The position numbers and the translations under genes were made by a program. The notes below the pieces were generated by a model. The model worked only from the letters and a program-made list of their open reading frames with translations, searched no databases and was not told the origin of the DNA. A stretch of 64,000 nucleotides of DNA from Rossellomorea aquimaris (lineage in GTDB: Bacteria > Bacillota > Bacilli > Bacillales > Bacillaceae_B): assembly GCF_020171925.1 (NCBI RefSeq), contig NZ_JAIVAR010000003.1:62001-126000 (forward strand), given 5' to 3'. Positions within the stretch are counted from its first letter, which is position 1, and the number at the start of each line of letters is the position of its first letter. Below, piece after piece: positions 53,520 through 62,480 of this stretch.

Positions 53520-55391
53520 TTAATGGTATTTATTCACGTAATGGCTCAGTGCTTTTAACGGCCAGATCCATTTATAGCTGTGGTAATGTATATAGAATTT
53601 CCCTGATAGCGCCGCACCCGTTGGATAAACATCAGCCTTAGAAGGTCTACGGTCATTGATGAGTGTCAAGAGCCGTTCCATGCCTCGTTCGATGGCCTCC
53701 GTTGGTTGGCCGGAGATGGAAATGAGAGCATCAAGTGCCCACGCCGTTTGCGATGGTGTACTGAAAGGTAACGGCACATACGTATTTTTTTGGTCGCTGT
53801 AGCACGACTCTCCCCATCCCCCGTCTTCTCTTTGTATGCCTTCTAGCCATCTCTTCGCTTTCTCTACACTATGGTCCGTTGACGGGACACCCGCAGCCCT
53901 CATTCCCGTTACAGCTGCCCACGTCCCATAAATATAGTGAATCCCCCACCTGCCTGGCCAAGAACCGTTTTCTTCCTGACTAAGCTTCAGCCATTTTATC
54001 CCCCTCTTTATTTTTGGATGATCCTTCGTCAAACCTGCCCTTCCACCTAAAAATTCAATCGTCCTACCTGTCAGGTCTGCAGTTGAGGGATCGATGGCTG
54101 CCGATTCAGAGCCATCCAGCGGAAAGGATGCTAGGATCCCTTTTGTTTTATTCTTTTCAAATGCTGGCCATCCCCCATCGCGGTTTTGCATTTCGAGCAC
54201 CCATTGGATCCCACGATCCCACGCTTGCCGGATGGAAGGATGTTCACTTGCAGAATACGTGATGGCACGTAAAGCAGCTGTCGTATCGTCTACATCAGGG
54301 TGTATGGAATTACTTTCTGAAAATCCCCAGCCACCTGGTGGAACGCTCCGGACCTCCATTGCCCAATCACCGAATTTATAGTGCTGATGTTTGACTAAAT
54401 AGTCGACTGCCCTTGCGATCGCCTCATCGTCAAAGGAAATACCCGATTCTTGAAGGGCATCACTGATCAGGGCTGTATCCCAGATGAGGGAAGGGGAATT
54501 CTGGACATGAGGGCCATTGGTTGTCTGACAGATCATTGCTTTTAACCCTTTGAATGCACCCGCCATGACTCCGGAATTCTCTTTATAACCGGCCGATTTC
54601 AACGCATAGATCATAAAAAATGTAGTGCTGAAGTAACTAAGGTACGTCCCATCCGATTCAATCCGCTTCAGCATATAATCGTGCGCAAACTGCCTTGCCT
54701 GAAGGCGAAGGGATTCCGGGAGCCCAGCAAGTGCCTTCACACCTTCCTTCAGTCCTTCCAAGAGATATAAGCGATTTTCATCCTCATTCGTTTCTCGTTC
54801 AGGAAGGAAAAGATGCCTGATGTTCGGTGTTCGGGATGTTTTCAATTGATAACGACCATCCCTCAGTAGTAAGAATGGAACCATATGTCCCCTTGCATAG
54901 CTACTGAAATCCCAAAAGCTGATTGGAAAACGTTCAGGGATCAGCAGCACTTCAATTGGAACGGGCATCAGATACCGCCATTCAACCTGTCCATGAATGG
55001 CGAGCATAAGCTTGGTGAGTGTGTGAGCTTTCCCCAATCCTCCCTTATCCAGGATGAATCGCTCGGCTTTTTTAAGTCTTATATCCCTTTCATCGAGAAG
55101 GCCACTGAACTTCAAGGCAAAATAAGCCTCGATCGTTGAAGACAAATTCCCTTCCACTTCATCTTCAAATACTTTCCAGGTTCCTGCTTCCGTCTGCATG
55201 TTCAAAAGCCTTTGGACCAAATGAGTGACGAGATGATCTTCCTTCAAACCCAATGATCTGATCAGGATGATCATGAATGCATCCGTCATCAAACTATTTT
55301 CAAAGCAAAAAGACCAGGTTCCGTCAGGTTGCTGCCTGGCTCGAAGCTCTTCTACCATCTTTGTGACTGTTTTTGGTAATTTCCCATTCAT
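53520..55391 (-). CDS. sqhC: Sporulenol synthase / squalene-hopene cyclase family
   Basis: This 623-residue class II terpene cyclase carries the acid motif DVDD (366-369) and several QW repeats (QQPDGTW, QNRDGGW, QEENGSW, QREDGGW). Segments such as PGGWGFSESN and AAIDPSTADLTGRTIEFLGG resemble B. subtilis SqhC, which cyclises tetraprenyl-beta-curcumene to sporulenol in the spore membrane and can also use squalene. No terpene-synthesis gene adjoins, so the natural substrate is not decided. The ATG follows GGGGGGCTGAATC. Confidence 0.9.
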   Translation of the reverse strand: MNGKLPKTVTKMVEELRARQQPDGTWSFCFENSLMTDAFMIILIRSLGLKEDHLVTHLVQRLLNMQTEAGTWKVFEDEVEGNLSSTIEAYFALKFSGLLDERDIRLKKAERFILDKGGLGKAHTLTKLMLAIHGQVEWRYLMPVPIEVLLIPERFPISFWDFSSYARGHMVPFLLLRDGRYQLKTSRTPNIRHLFLPERETNEDENRLYLLEGLKEGVKALAGLPESLRLQARQFAHDYMLKRIESDGTYLSYFSTTFFMIYALKSAGYKENSGVMAGAFKGLKAMICQTTNGPHVQNSPSLIWDTALISDALQESGISFDDEAIARAVDYLVKHQHYKFGDWAMEVRSVPPGGWGFSESNSIHPDVDDTTAALRAITYSASEHPSIRQAWDRGIQWVLEMQNRDGGWPAFEKNKTKGILASFPLDGSESAAIDPSTADLTGRTIEFLGGRAGLTKDHPKIKRGIKWLKLSQEENGSWPGRWGIHYIYGTWAAVTGMRAAGVPSTDHSVEKAKRWLEGIQREDGGWGESCYSDQKNTYVPLPFSTPSQTAWALDALISISGQPTEAIERGMERLLTLINDRRPSKADVYPTGAALSGKFYIHYHSYKWIWPLKALSHYVNKYH

Positions 55392-55597
55392 GATTCAGCC
55401 CCCCGGTTGTTCAGTGTCTTGGTATGTATATGTTCAATAAGTGGCGGTTAGTAACATCTCATGCATGTAAAGTAGTACAGGGCCATATCCAAATACTTGT
55501 TGTAAACCTTTAGTCAAAGTGGTAGTTTTTATGTATGAAAGAAAGATGACAGATACATGTTTTCTGATCAGATTGATCATGAAAGGAGGATCGAATC

Positions 55598-56311
55598 ATG
55601 GATATACACACTAAAAAAGGGGATCTTTCTTCTCTATCAGAGGAATTATCTTCGCTGTTAAAATCAATCGGCACTCACCGTGGGGTAAAAAAAGGGACCT
55701 TCTTATTCCAGGAAGGTGAAAGAGCGGATGAATTGTACTTGATCGAAAAAGGTATTTTTCAAATCAGCAAGCTTAGTCTTGAAGGTAAGGAATTGAATAT
55801 GCAGCTATGTAAAAAAGACGATTTCATCGGTGAACTGACTCTCTTCTCAGAAGAAGCCACCTACATGTTAAGTGCGATTGCCATCCAAGATTCAGAAGTC
55901 CTGACCATTCAAAGAGATCGTCTCGAACATGCCCTGATCAGCAATGCCCCATTGACATTTGAGTTCATGAAGTGGATTTCCACCCAATTGAGAAAAAATC
56001 AATCCAAGATCAGGGATCTCGTCATGCACGGTAAGAAAGGTGCGCTATATTCCACGTTGATTCGGATTTCAAACTCTTATGGCGTCGAAATGGAGAAAGG
56101 TATCCTCCTTGATATCCACCTATCGAACGGAGAACTTGCCAAATACTGCGCAGCAACAAGGGAAAGCGTTAATCGGATGCTGAGTGACTTAAGGAAAAAG
56201 AACGTCATAGAGTATGCTTCAAGCGGAAGAATCATCCTATTGGACCTTGATTTCCTGAGGGAAGAAATCGGTTGTGAAAACTGCCCGATCGAGATTTGCA
56301 ATATTGATTAA
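55598..56311 (+). CDS. fnr: Oxygen-sensing Crp/Fnr regulator
   Basis: This 237-residue regulator has an N-terminal cyclic-nucleotide-type beta barrel (about 30-120), a dimer helix and a winged helix (NGELAKYCAATRESVNRMLS, 177-196). The C-terminal tail GCENCPIEIC places Cys226, Cys229 and Cys234 one residue from the cluster cysteines of B. subtilis Fnr (227, 230, 235), and Asp140 matches its fourth ligand Asp141. It should therefore bind a [4Fe-4S] cluster and act under low oxygen. AAAGGAGGATCGAATC precedes the ATG. No nar genes are adjacent. Confidence 0.92.
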   Translation: MDIHTKKGDLSSLSEELSSLLKSIGTHRGVKKGTFLFQEGERADELYLIEKGIFQISKLSLEGKELNMQLCKKDDFIGELTLFSEEATYMLSAIAIQDSEVLTIQRDRLEHALISNAPLTFEFMKWISTQLRKNQSKIRDLVMHGKKGALYSTLIRISNSYGVEMEKGILLDIHLSNGELAKYCAATRESVNRMLSDLRKKNVIEYASSGRIILLDLDFLREEIGCENCPIEICNID

Positions 56312-56721
56312 TTCTGACCCACGAATCTTCATCCAATGATCAAAACTTGATAAAATCCTTTTTCTAGTCTTAGGGGCGATATGGTCATCGGTTTTGCGCT
56401 CACCGATCCATTTCGTACGGCACAACACCGAACATCGACAAATCCCATTCATTTCCACCATATTTCCCGGGCTATAATCGACATAACGGAACCAGATCAA
56501 ATAGAAATGCCAGCTGATATTCAGTAACGGGTTCTGTTTTGTAGTACAAAACCCGAAAAACGCTGCCTGATTAGTTATATACTGAATTCACACTAAAAAG
56601 AGCACAGAATTTGGTTATGAGTAGCTCAGATAATATGGAGAAAACCTAAAATCACAGCCCAAAATCATACGTTTTCGCAACGTAAATAGCAAGTGAATTA
56701 ACAATACACTTAACGTAACAA
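56312..56721. other. Gene-free region after fnr
   Basis: No convincing gene is visible. A minus-strand frame of 87 codons (56237-56500) overlaps the end of fnr and is probably spurious. A perfect palindrome GTTTTGTA-G-TACAAAAC lies at 56536-56552 and could be an operator. Confidence 0.5.
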
Positions 56722-56750
56722 AAAAAGCTTGGGATATCCCAAGCTTTTTG
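56722..56750. terminator. Bidirectional terminator-like hairpin
   Basis: AAAAAGCTTGGGAT and ATCCCAAGCTTTTT form a perfect palindrome with A and T tracts, so it could work in both directions. It is 410 bp from the fnr stop and 100 bp from the DUF218 gene stop, the more likely user. Confidence 0.7.
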
Positions 56751-56849
56751 TCATTCAATTAAAGCCTCCGCTAGTTGAATAATCACCAATGCTGACTAGA
56801 TCGTTTCATACTGAAACAGAGACATTTTAACACTTCTTAATAGTAAGTT

Positions 56850-57437
56850 TCATTGTCTTCCCTTATAAAAACGCAAATAAATCATGAACATCTGTATGTA
56901 TATGTAAACGTAAATGATACCTAATCCTATGACAAATTCTTTTGGCACTTTAGACTTTTCCAAGGTATGATCAATTCCTAACCGAAACGCATATGAACTA
57001 GCTTTTCGCAAATGCCAAGGTGAGGTGACAATAACCGCTTTTTCCAGCCCTCTCTCGTGCATGATTTCTCGCGATCTCACCAAATTTTCATAAGTGCCCC
57101 TCGCTTTTGTTTCTCGTATGATTTGGCTATCATCCACGCCTAATTCCACTAACGCTCTTGCCATGACTTCTGCTTCAACATGGTTATTTGAGACAGATGC
57201 ACCCGAACAAATAATTACTTCAGCAATTCCAGTGTGATAGAGGTCTGTTGCTTTATTGATTCGTTCTCGTAAAATGGGCGTCATGCTTCCATCCTCTTTT
57301 GCGGGATAACCAAGTACAATCATAGCATCTCTTTTTTGCCCATGATTATAACCCGCTTTGTTAAAATGCTTGCGAATAAATATAACCCCCACCATAAAGC
57401 ACATAAAAATGAAGCATAAAATATACAAGCCTATCAT
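56850..57437 (-). CDS. YdcF-like DUF218 membrane-anchored protein
   Basis: This 195-residue protein has an N-terminal membrane helix (IGLYILCFIFMCFMVGVIFI), the DUF218 core (AMIVLGYPAKEDGSMTPILR, EVIICSGASVS, EAEVMARALVELGV, ARGTYENLVRSREIM, VIVTSPWHLRKASSYAFRLG) and a possible second helix near the C-terminus. DUF218 proteins such as SanA and YdcF are linked to envelope functions, but the activity is unknown. GAGGAGATATGTTAA precedes the ATG. Confidence 0.82.
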   Translation of the reverse strand: MIGLYILCFIFMCFMVGVIFIRKHFNKAGYNHGQKRDAMIVLGYPAKEDGSMTPILRERINKATDLYHTGIAEVIICSGASVSNNHVEAEVMARALVELGVDDSQIIRETKARGTYENLVRSREIMHERGLEKAVIVTSPWHLRKASSYAFRLGIDHTLEKSKVPKEFVIGLGIIYVYIYIQMFMIYLRFYKGRQ

Positions 57438-57752
57438 TTAACATATCTCCTCTGACATTCTCTCTATCAATCGACAGATCATGTTTGTATCGAGTGCACA
57501 TCGGATTTAATAACTATCATTTGTTCAACTATAGTGCCCATTAGTTGAAGAGCAGCATTTTTCATAATCTTTAAGTTTATTTTACCACATATTGTTATAA
57601 ACCCTTGATTATTCTCGCAGTAGACTGATCATCACATCGCAATTCACAAGTAAAATAGCACCCTAATTCGCAGAATGACAGTAGCCATCGTCAAGTTGTT
57701 AGTATGGGTGCCATTTATTATTTGTCGTTCATTTCTTATAAAACGTTGATAG

Positions 57753-57980
57753 ATCATTGAAAACAGTTCTGCTATTTACTGTGCTAAAAGGCATGATCAT
57801 TTATGTGCTGTTTACGATGTTTCTCCACAAGAAATAGACGATGAAAGTCAAACAACATATGGTATTGGGGATGAAAGAATAAATGAACTCACGATAAAAC
57901 AAGTGGGGAACATTATATGGGAGGATGGCAATATAGACCTATTAGGATATCTTTATTGTGCTAATGATGGCTTTTATTGA
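57753..57980 (+). pseudogene. Decayed ORF fragment
   Basis: An open frame of 75 codons reads IIENSSAIYCAKRHDHLCAV, continues to WEDGNIDLLGYLYCANDGFY and stops at 57978. It has no ATG, GTG or TTG at its beginning, a stop codon lies directly upstream, and an intrinsic terminator follows 18 bp later. This fits the surviving 3' end of a lost gene. I recognise no family. The rest of 57438-58305 holds A/T-rich sequence with no other gene. Confidence 0.4.
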
Positions 57981-57997
57981 ATAAGCCCTAAAGAAAT

Positions 57998-58030
57998 GAA
58001 AGACCTATTAAGCAGTCGGTCTTTTCTTGT
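57998..58030 (+). terminator. Terminator after the decayed ORF
   Basis: GAAAGACC and GGTCTTTTC pair and are followed by TTGTTTTC. Confidence 0.6.
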
Positions 58031-58240
58031 TTTCTACTACATATGAATTCCATTTTGTCGTTTATCACATATAGACTTTTAGCAATACCGCCGCTGAACG
58101 AGCGTTTTTGAACCCTTTCCAACGCAAGTATTTGCTTACGGTTTAATACCAATTCGCATGAGTATGTTAGCCATCCGACTGTTTTGAATTAGGGTACGAA
58201 TCACATTGTAAAATATAGGAACTTAATATCAACAAAAACA

Positions 58241-58279
58241 AGTGGTCCAATTCAGATGTGAATTGGACCACTATTTTTA
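58241..58279. terminator. Hairpin beyond the SDR gene
   Basis: AGTGGTCCAATTCA and TGAATTGGACCACT are perfect 14-bp arms. A T-rich stretch follows on the plus strand, and the minus strand has a weaker one (TGTTTTTGTT). Confidence 0.7.
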
Positions 58280-58305
58280 TTACTTTATATTCAGCAGGAA
58301 ATTTT

Positions 58306-59085
58306 TTATTTCCCTAAGAATCCACCGTTGGATTCAATGATTTGCCCCGTCACCCATTGAGATTCACCACTCGCAAGGAAACAGATCAACTTCGCCGCAT
58401 CCTCAGGAAGTCCGATGCGCCCTTGTGGAAACATCGGCAGGAATGCCTGTGCAAGCTCCTCATCAATCCAGCCTGAATCAGTCGGTCCTGGATCGACAGC
58501 GTTCACGGTGATCCCTAAAGGGGCAAGGCCGGTAGCAAGTGGCGAAGTAATCGCCTTTAAAGCCCCTTTAGTGGCGATATACGCTAGATTTTCCGGATCT
58601 GGACCGCCGGAGACCATATGGATGATCCGCCCTTCGCCTCCGCCGGGGTTCTGTTTCTCAAATGCTTTCGCAAATTCCATCGACAACAGAATGGTTCCGC
58701 GATTGTTCACATTGTAGTGCTTGTCGAGGATGGACGCATCCAATGTGCGGAAACTGGAGGGTGCACAATAGGTTGCATTATGAATCAGGATATGGGAAGA
58801 TCCGAGAGATTCCACCACGGCATCCATGATCCTCCGTGGCGTCTCTTCCTCTTCAAGGTCTGCTTCCATATGGGCAGCACGTACCCCAATCCCAATCAAT
58901 TTATCATTTAAAATCCCTGGCCAGTCTTTCTCCACTCCGCTCCCCACCGTTTCATCGAACGGTGTCCAGTGAGTGAAGAAGATATCCGCCCCTGCCTCAG
59001 CAAGTGCAAGACAGATGGCTGTACCAATTCCATTTGAGCGGCTTGCTCCGGTGACGATGGCTGTTTTGCCTTGCAATGGTTTCAT
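58306..59085 (-). CDS. Short-chain dehydrogenase/reductase
   Basis: This 259-residue protein has the SDR cofactor loop TGASRSNGIGTAI (about 13-25), the strand-4 motif HNATYCAPS, a catalytic region with SGGPDPENLAYIATKGALK (Tyr-x3-Lys), and the C-terminal VTGQIIESNGGFLGK. The resemblance is to 3-oxoacyl-ACP reductase-like SDRs, which are often misnamed; the substrate is unknown. GGGGGACTATCTGC precedes the ATG. It follows hflX on the same strand by 90 bp. Confidence 0.85.
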   Translation of the reverse strand: MKPLQGKTAIVTGASRSNGIGTAICLALAEAGADIFFTHWTPFDETVGSGVEKDWPGILNDKLIGIGVRAAHMEADLEEEETPRRIMDAVVESLGSSHILIHNATYCAPSSFRTLDASILDKHYNVNNRGTILLSMEFAKAFEKQNPGGGEGRIIHMVSGGPDPENLAYIATKGALKAITSPLATGLAPLGITVNAVDPGPTDSGWIDEELAQAFLPMFPQGRIGLPEDAAKLICFLASGESQWVTGQIIESNGGFLGK

Positions 59086-59175
59086 GCAGATAGTCCCCCA
59101 TACTATATATTCGACCGATCAAGATGGATTGGTTACAGAAAAGGGCTCGATATAAAACCCTTTTCTCTAGGTTTT

Positions 59176-60444
59176 TTATTCCACCACAAAAGATCTATAT
59201 TTCTCATAATCTGCAATCCTGCATTCAACTGTCAATTTCGTTCCGTTCTCTTCATATTCGGTATGAAGCACATTCGCATGTTCATTGAAATAGGAAATCA
59301 GCTGCCCTTCACTGAACGGGATGAGCATGTCACATTTTTTATAGTCCTTGAACACATGACTTTTGATCACTGAGACCAATTCGTCCATACCGATCCTTTT
59401 CTTAGCGGATAGGTAGATTCTGTCGTTCACAACATTCCCTACCATCTCTTCGTTGACCAATTCCGCTTTATTGAAGGCATAGACCATCGGGATATCTCCC
59501 ACTCCTATGCTATCGAGAGTTTCGTTCGTCACCTTCATCAATGTTTCATGATGGGGGTCTGAATAATCAACAACGTGGATGATGAGGTCTGCTTCTGCCA
59601 CTTCCTCAAGGGTGGATCTGAATGCTTTGACAAGATGGTGAGGCAGCTTATTGACGAAGCCGACTGTATCAGTCAAAAGGAAAGCCTTATTGTCAGGAAG
59701 TGTAATATTCCTTACGGATGTATCCAATGTGGCAAACAGCATATCCTTCTCGAACACCTGCTTGTTTTCCCCAGGGTTGAATGTTTCAACCAATGCATTC
59801 ATCGTTGTTGATTTACCAGCATTGGTGTAACCGACCAGTGATACAATCGGAAGACCGCTTTTTTTCCTTTGTTTACGCTGTGTCTTACGGAGTTCGACAA
59901 GGGACTCGAGCTCTTTGTTGAGGGCAGTGATATTGTCTTCAATCCGGCGGCGGTCAAGTTCAAGCTTTGTTTCACCAGCCCCCCTGTTTGCAAGGCCTGA
60001 TCCCCCTCCTTGCCTGCCAAGTGATTCGCGTCTTCCGATAAGCCTTGGGAGCATATACTGAAGCTGTGCCACTTCTACCTGCAACTGTGCTTCCTTTGTC
60101 TTAGCGCGCTCTGCAAAAATATCAAGAATGAGCATCGTCCTGTCCATGACCCTGATATCGAGCTTTTCTTCAAGCACTCTTATTTGGGACGGAGATAACT
60201 CATCATTGGCGATGAGGACATCCGCTTCCATTTCTTCAATCAATGGGAGGAGTTCATCAATCTTTCCCTTTCCGATATAATGCACATGATTCCTCTTCGG
60301 AAGGTTCTGCGTCATTTCTGCCAACACATCAATGTGACGGGCTTCCGCCAGTCCCTTTAATTCAAGCATGCTATGATCAAAGTCTTCTCCCTTTTCTTTC
60401 GTATTGACGCCCAGGGCGATCGCTTTTAAACGTTCTTCCATCAT
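59176..60444 (-). CDS. hflX: Ribosome-associated GTPase HflX
   Basis: This 422-residue GTPase has an N-terminal HflX domain with a glycine-rich linker (GRQGGGSGLANRGAGETKLE, about 143-162), a coiled coil (about 165-200) and a G domain: VGYTNAGKST (about 207-216), the G3 segment DTVGFV, and NKAEL as G4. HflX binds and splits stalled or hibernating ribosomes in stress. The start MMEERL follows GTGAAGAG; the second ATG is equally possible. A terminator lies upstream, so it is probably monocistronic or leads the SDR gene. Confidence 0.95.
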   Translation of the reverse strand: MMEERLKAIALGVNTKEKGEDFDHSMLELKGLAEARHIDVLAEMTQNLPKRNHVHYIGKGKIDELLPLIEEMEADVLIANDELSPSQIRVLEEKLDIRVMDRTMLILDIFAERAKTKEAQLQVEVAQLQYMLPRLIGRRESLGRQGGGSGLANRGAGETKLELDRRRIEDNITALNKELESLVELRKTQRKQRKKSGLPIVSLVGYTNAGKSTTMNALVETFNPGENKQVFEKDMLFATLDTSVRNITLPDNKAFLLTDTVGFVNKLPHHLVKAFRSTLEEVAEADLIIHVVDYSDPHHETLMKVTNETLDSIGVGDIPMVYAFNKAELVNEEMVGNVVNDRIYLSAKKRIGMDELVSVIKSHVFKDYKKCDMLIPFSEGQLISYFNEHANVLHTEYEENGTKLTVECRIADYEKYRSFVVE

Positions 60445-60473
60445 ATCTCTTCACTTCCCATTCTAGTAATATC

Positions 60474-60505
60474 GAAAAAAACACAGGCCGCTGCCTGTGT
60501 TTTTA
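60474..60505. terminator. Terminator upstream of hflX
   Basis: ACACAGG and CCTGTGT form the stem with T residues on both strands. On the minus strand it ends whatever is transcribed from 60506-60680, which suggests a short independent transcript there. Confidence 0.75.
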
Positions 60506-60583
60506 GTGTAAATGGTACCCGCAGCCGATCACGTGAAGAACGACCTTCATATGAAGATCATGGTCCGCGGTCCTTTCATTCAT
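60503..60583 (-). other. Possible small ORF or small RNA region
   Basis: Between two minus-strand terminators (60682-60714 and 60474-60505) lies about 170 bp with much base-paired potential. A 26-codon frame, MNERTADHDLHMKVVLHVIG continuing to CGYHLH, ends next to the second terminator but has no clear ribosome binding site. A small RNA, a leader or a microprotein are all possible. Confidence 0.22.
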
Positions 60584-60681
60584 GGGTCGGCTGGCTTCCG
60601 GAGGACCTTCCACGGGATTGATGCAACACCGGGGACGGATCCTTTCTAAAAGTCCACTATTCAATTCTATTTTTAAGACAT

Positions 60682-60714
60682 AAAAAAAGAAGAGTCCTTC
60701 GTCCCCTCTTCTTC
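60682..60714 (-). terminator. Terminator downstream of mmsA
   Basis: On the minus strand GAAGAG and CTCTTC bracket the hairpin, followed by seven T residues. It is about 250 bp beyond the mmsA stop. Confidence 0.65.
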
Positions 60715-60912
60715 ACCGTCAAATGAAGTTTCCCTTAAAAATAGGCAGACCAATTCCATTTACCCTGTACACAGACAGAGCCTCTGAACATATTCAATTA
60801 GCTGTTCAAATCGCGGAATCGAAGTCTGATTAAGATCAAAAGGAAAACCTCCATTTCTTGTAAGTTATGATTATCATATCATAGAAACTCCCCGTTGAGA
60901 AGTTCATTTTCA

Positions 60913-60954
60913 AGGTACGTCCCTCATCGCATTAACGCGATGAGGGACGTACCT
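60913..60954. repeat. Palindromic repeat, full copy E
   Basis: Arms AGGTACGTCCCTCATCGC and GCGATGAGGGACGTACCT flank ATTAAC. It lies 5 bp beyond the mmsA stop. Confidence 0.9.
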
Positions 60955-60959
60955 TCATT

Positions 60960-62417
60960 TCACCATCGTGCGGTGAGCATTTTGCGTCTAGTGTAGAATT
61001 CGACTCCGTCCGGGCCGTTGGCATGTAGGTCTCCATAAAAGGAGTTCTTCCAGCCTGAGAAAGGGAAAAACGCCATTGGGGCCGGTACACCGATGTTGAC
61101 ACCCAGCATGCCGACTTCGATGAATTCACGGAAGTAACGGACATCGCTTCCGTCTTTTGTAAACAAACATGCACCATTCCCAAAATCTGATTCATTCGTC
61201 AAGCTGATGGCGTCCTCCAAGGTATCCACCCGCACAATCGACAGAACGGGAGCGAAGATTTCATCCTTCCAGATTTTCATGGAGGTGGTGACGTTGTCAA
61301 AGATGGTCGGACCGATGAAATAACCGTTGTGCTTGTATGCCTCATCGTTACGACCGTCACGGACGAGCGTCGCCCCTTCTTCCACACCGCTCACAATGTA
61401 GCTTTCCGTCTTCTTTTTATGCTCATCACGAATGACCGGGCCAAGGAATACATCCTCATCAAGACCGTTCCCGATTTTGATGCGATCGGCCTGTTCGTTC
61501 AGCTTCTTGATCAGGGGTTCCGCCACGTCCCCTACGGCTACGACCACCGAACATGCCATGCAGCGTTCCCCGGCTGACCCGTAAGCGGCTGCGATGATTT
61601 CTTTCACGGCAGCGTCAAGATCGGCATTCGGCATCACGATGGAATGATTCTTCGCTCCGGCTAGCGCCTGCACGCGTTTACCATGCCCTGAGGCGGTCTT
61701 ATAAACATACTCCGCCACAGGCTGCGACCCCACGAAGGAAATCGCCGGGACGCCCCGATGCTCAAGCAGGCCATTCACCACGTCATGTGCCCCGTGTACC
61801 ACATTCAGTACCCCATCAGGAAGCCCCGCTTCCTGAAACAGCTCCGCCAGGCGGTTGGCCAGGAGAGGTGTACGTTCCGAAGGCTTAAGGACAAAAGTAT
61901 TTCCGCAAGCGATTGCCAGTGGGAACATCCAGCACGGGACCATCATCGGGAAATTGAATGGGGTGATTCCCCCGACGACGCCGACTGGATAGCGATACAT
62001 ACCCGATTCAATATTTGTCGCGATGTCCGGAAGCTGCTTCCCCATCATCAAGGTCGGTGCACCTGCAGCGAATTCCACACATTCAATCCCTCGCTGCACT
62101 TCACCGTATGCTTCCTTAAAGCTCTTCCCGTTTTCTTCCGTAATCAGTTTAGCAAGCTCGTCCCAATTCTCGACTAGTAGCTGCTGATATTTAAATAGAA
62201 TTCTCGCCCTTTTAGGGACAGGCGTCCTGCTCCACGTTTTAAATGCATCATTTGCGGTAGCAACCGCGTCATCCACGTCCTGCTTGCTTGAAATCGGAAC
62301 CTTGGCCAGTTCTTCACCCGTTGCAGGATTGGGTACGGATTGGTAATGCTCTGTTTTCGCATCCACCCATTTGCCGTTAATAAAGTTCTTCAATGTATTT
62401 GTCGTTGCAGTCGCCAT
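60960..62417 (-). CDS. mmsA: CoA-acylating methylmalonate-semialdehyde dehydrogenase
   Basis: This 485-residue aldehyde dehydrogenase (MmsA/IolA) converts malonate or methylmalonate semialdehyde to acetyl-CoA or propionyl-CoA. Signatures are [20 protein letters not shown] (about 150-169), [13 protein letters not shown], and [20 protein letters not shown] with the catalytic Cys; the conserved general-base Glu of ordinary ALDHs is replaced, as expected ([10 protein letters not shown]). The ATG at 62417 follows AAAGGGATTGATTTC. It lies 63 bp after an iron alcohol dehydrogenase gene, so the two may act in sequence. Confidence 0.92.
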   Translation of the reverse strand: MATATTNTLKNFINGKWVDAKTEHYQSVPNPATGEELAKVPISSKQDVDDAVATANDAFKTWSRTPVPKRARILFKYQQLLVENWDELAKLITEENGKSFKEAYGEVQRGIECVEFAAGAPTLMMGKQLPDIATNIESGMYRYPVGVVGGITPFNFPMMVPCWMFPLAIACGNTFVLKPSERTPLLANRLAELFQEAGLPDGVLNVVHGAHDVVNGLLEHRGVPAISFVGSQPVAEYVYKTASGHGKRVQALAGAKNHSIVMPNADLDAAVKEIIAAAYGSAGERCMACSVVVAVGDVAEPLIKKLNEQADRIKIGNGLDEDVFLGPVIRDEHKKKTESYIVSGVEEGATLVRDGRNDEAYKHNGYFIGPTIFDNVTTSMKIWKDEIFAPVLSIVRVDTLEDAISLTNESDFGNGACLFTKDGSDVRYFREFIEVGMLGVNIGVPAPMAFFPFSGWKNSFYGDLHANGPDGVEFYTRRKMLTARW

Positions 62418-62480
62418 GAAATCAATCCCTTTCAAACGGTTTTATTGGTTTGCCAGTGTTCAGTTCACTGCCATCCTTTT

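Noticed and set aside
54636-54656. Copy of the palindrome arm inside the terpene cyclase gene
   Set aside because: GGTACGTCCC there encodes part of a conserved DGTYLSYF stretch of the protein, and the second arm is missing, so it is chance similarity.
56237-56500. 87-residue minus-strand ORF overlapping fnr
   Set aside because: It overlaps the conserved C-terminal cysteine region of fnr, has no good ribosome binding site and no recognisable domain.
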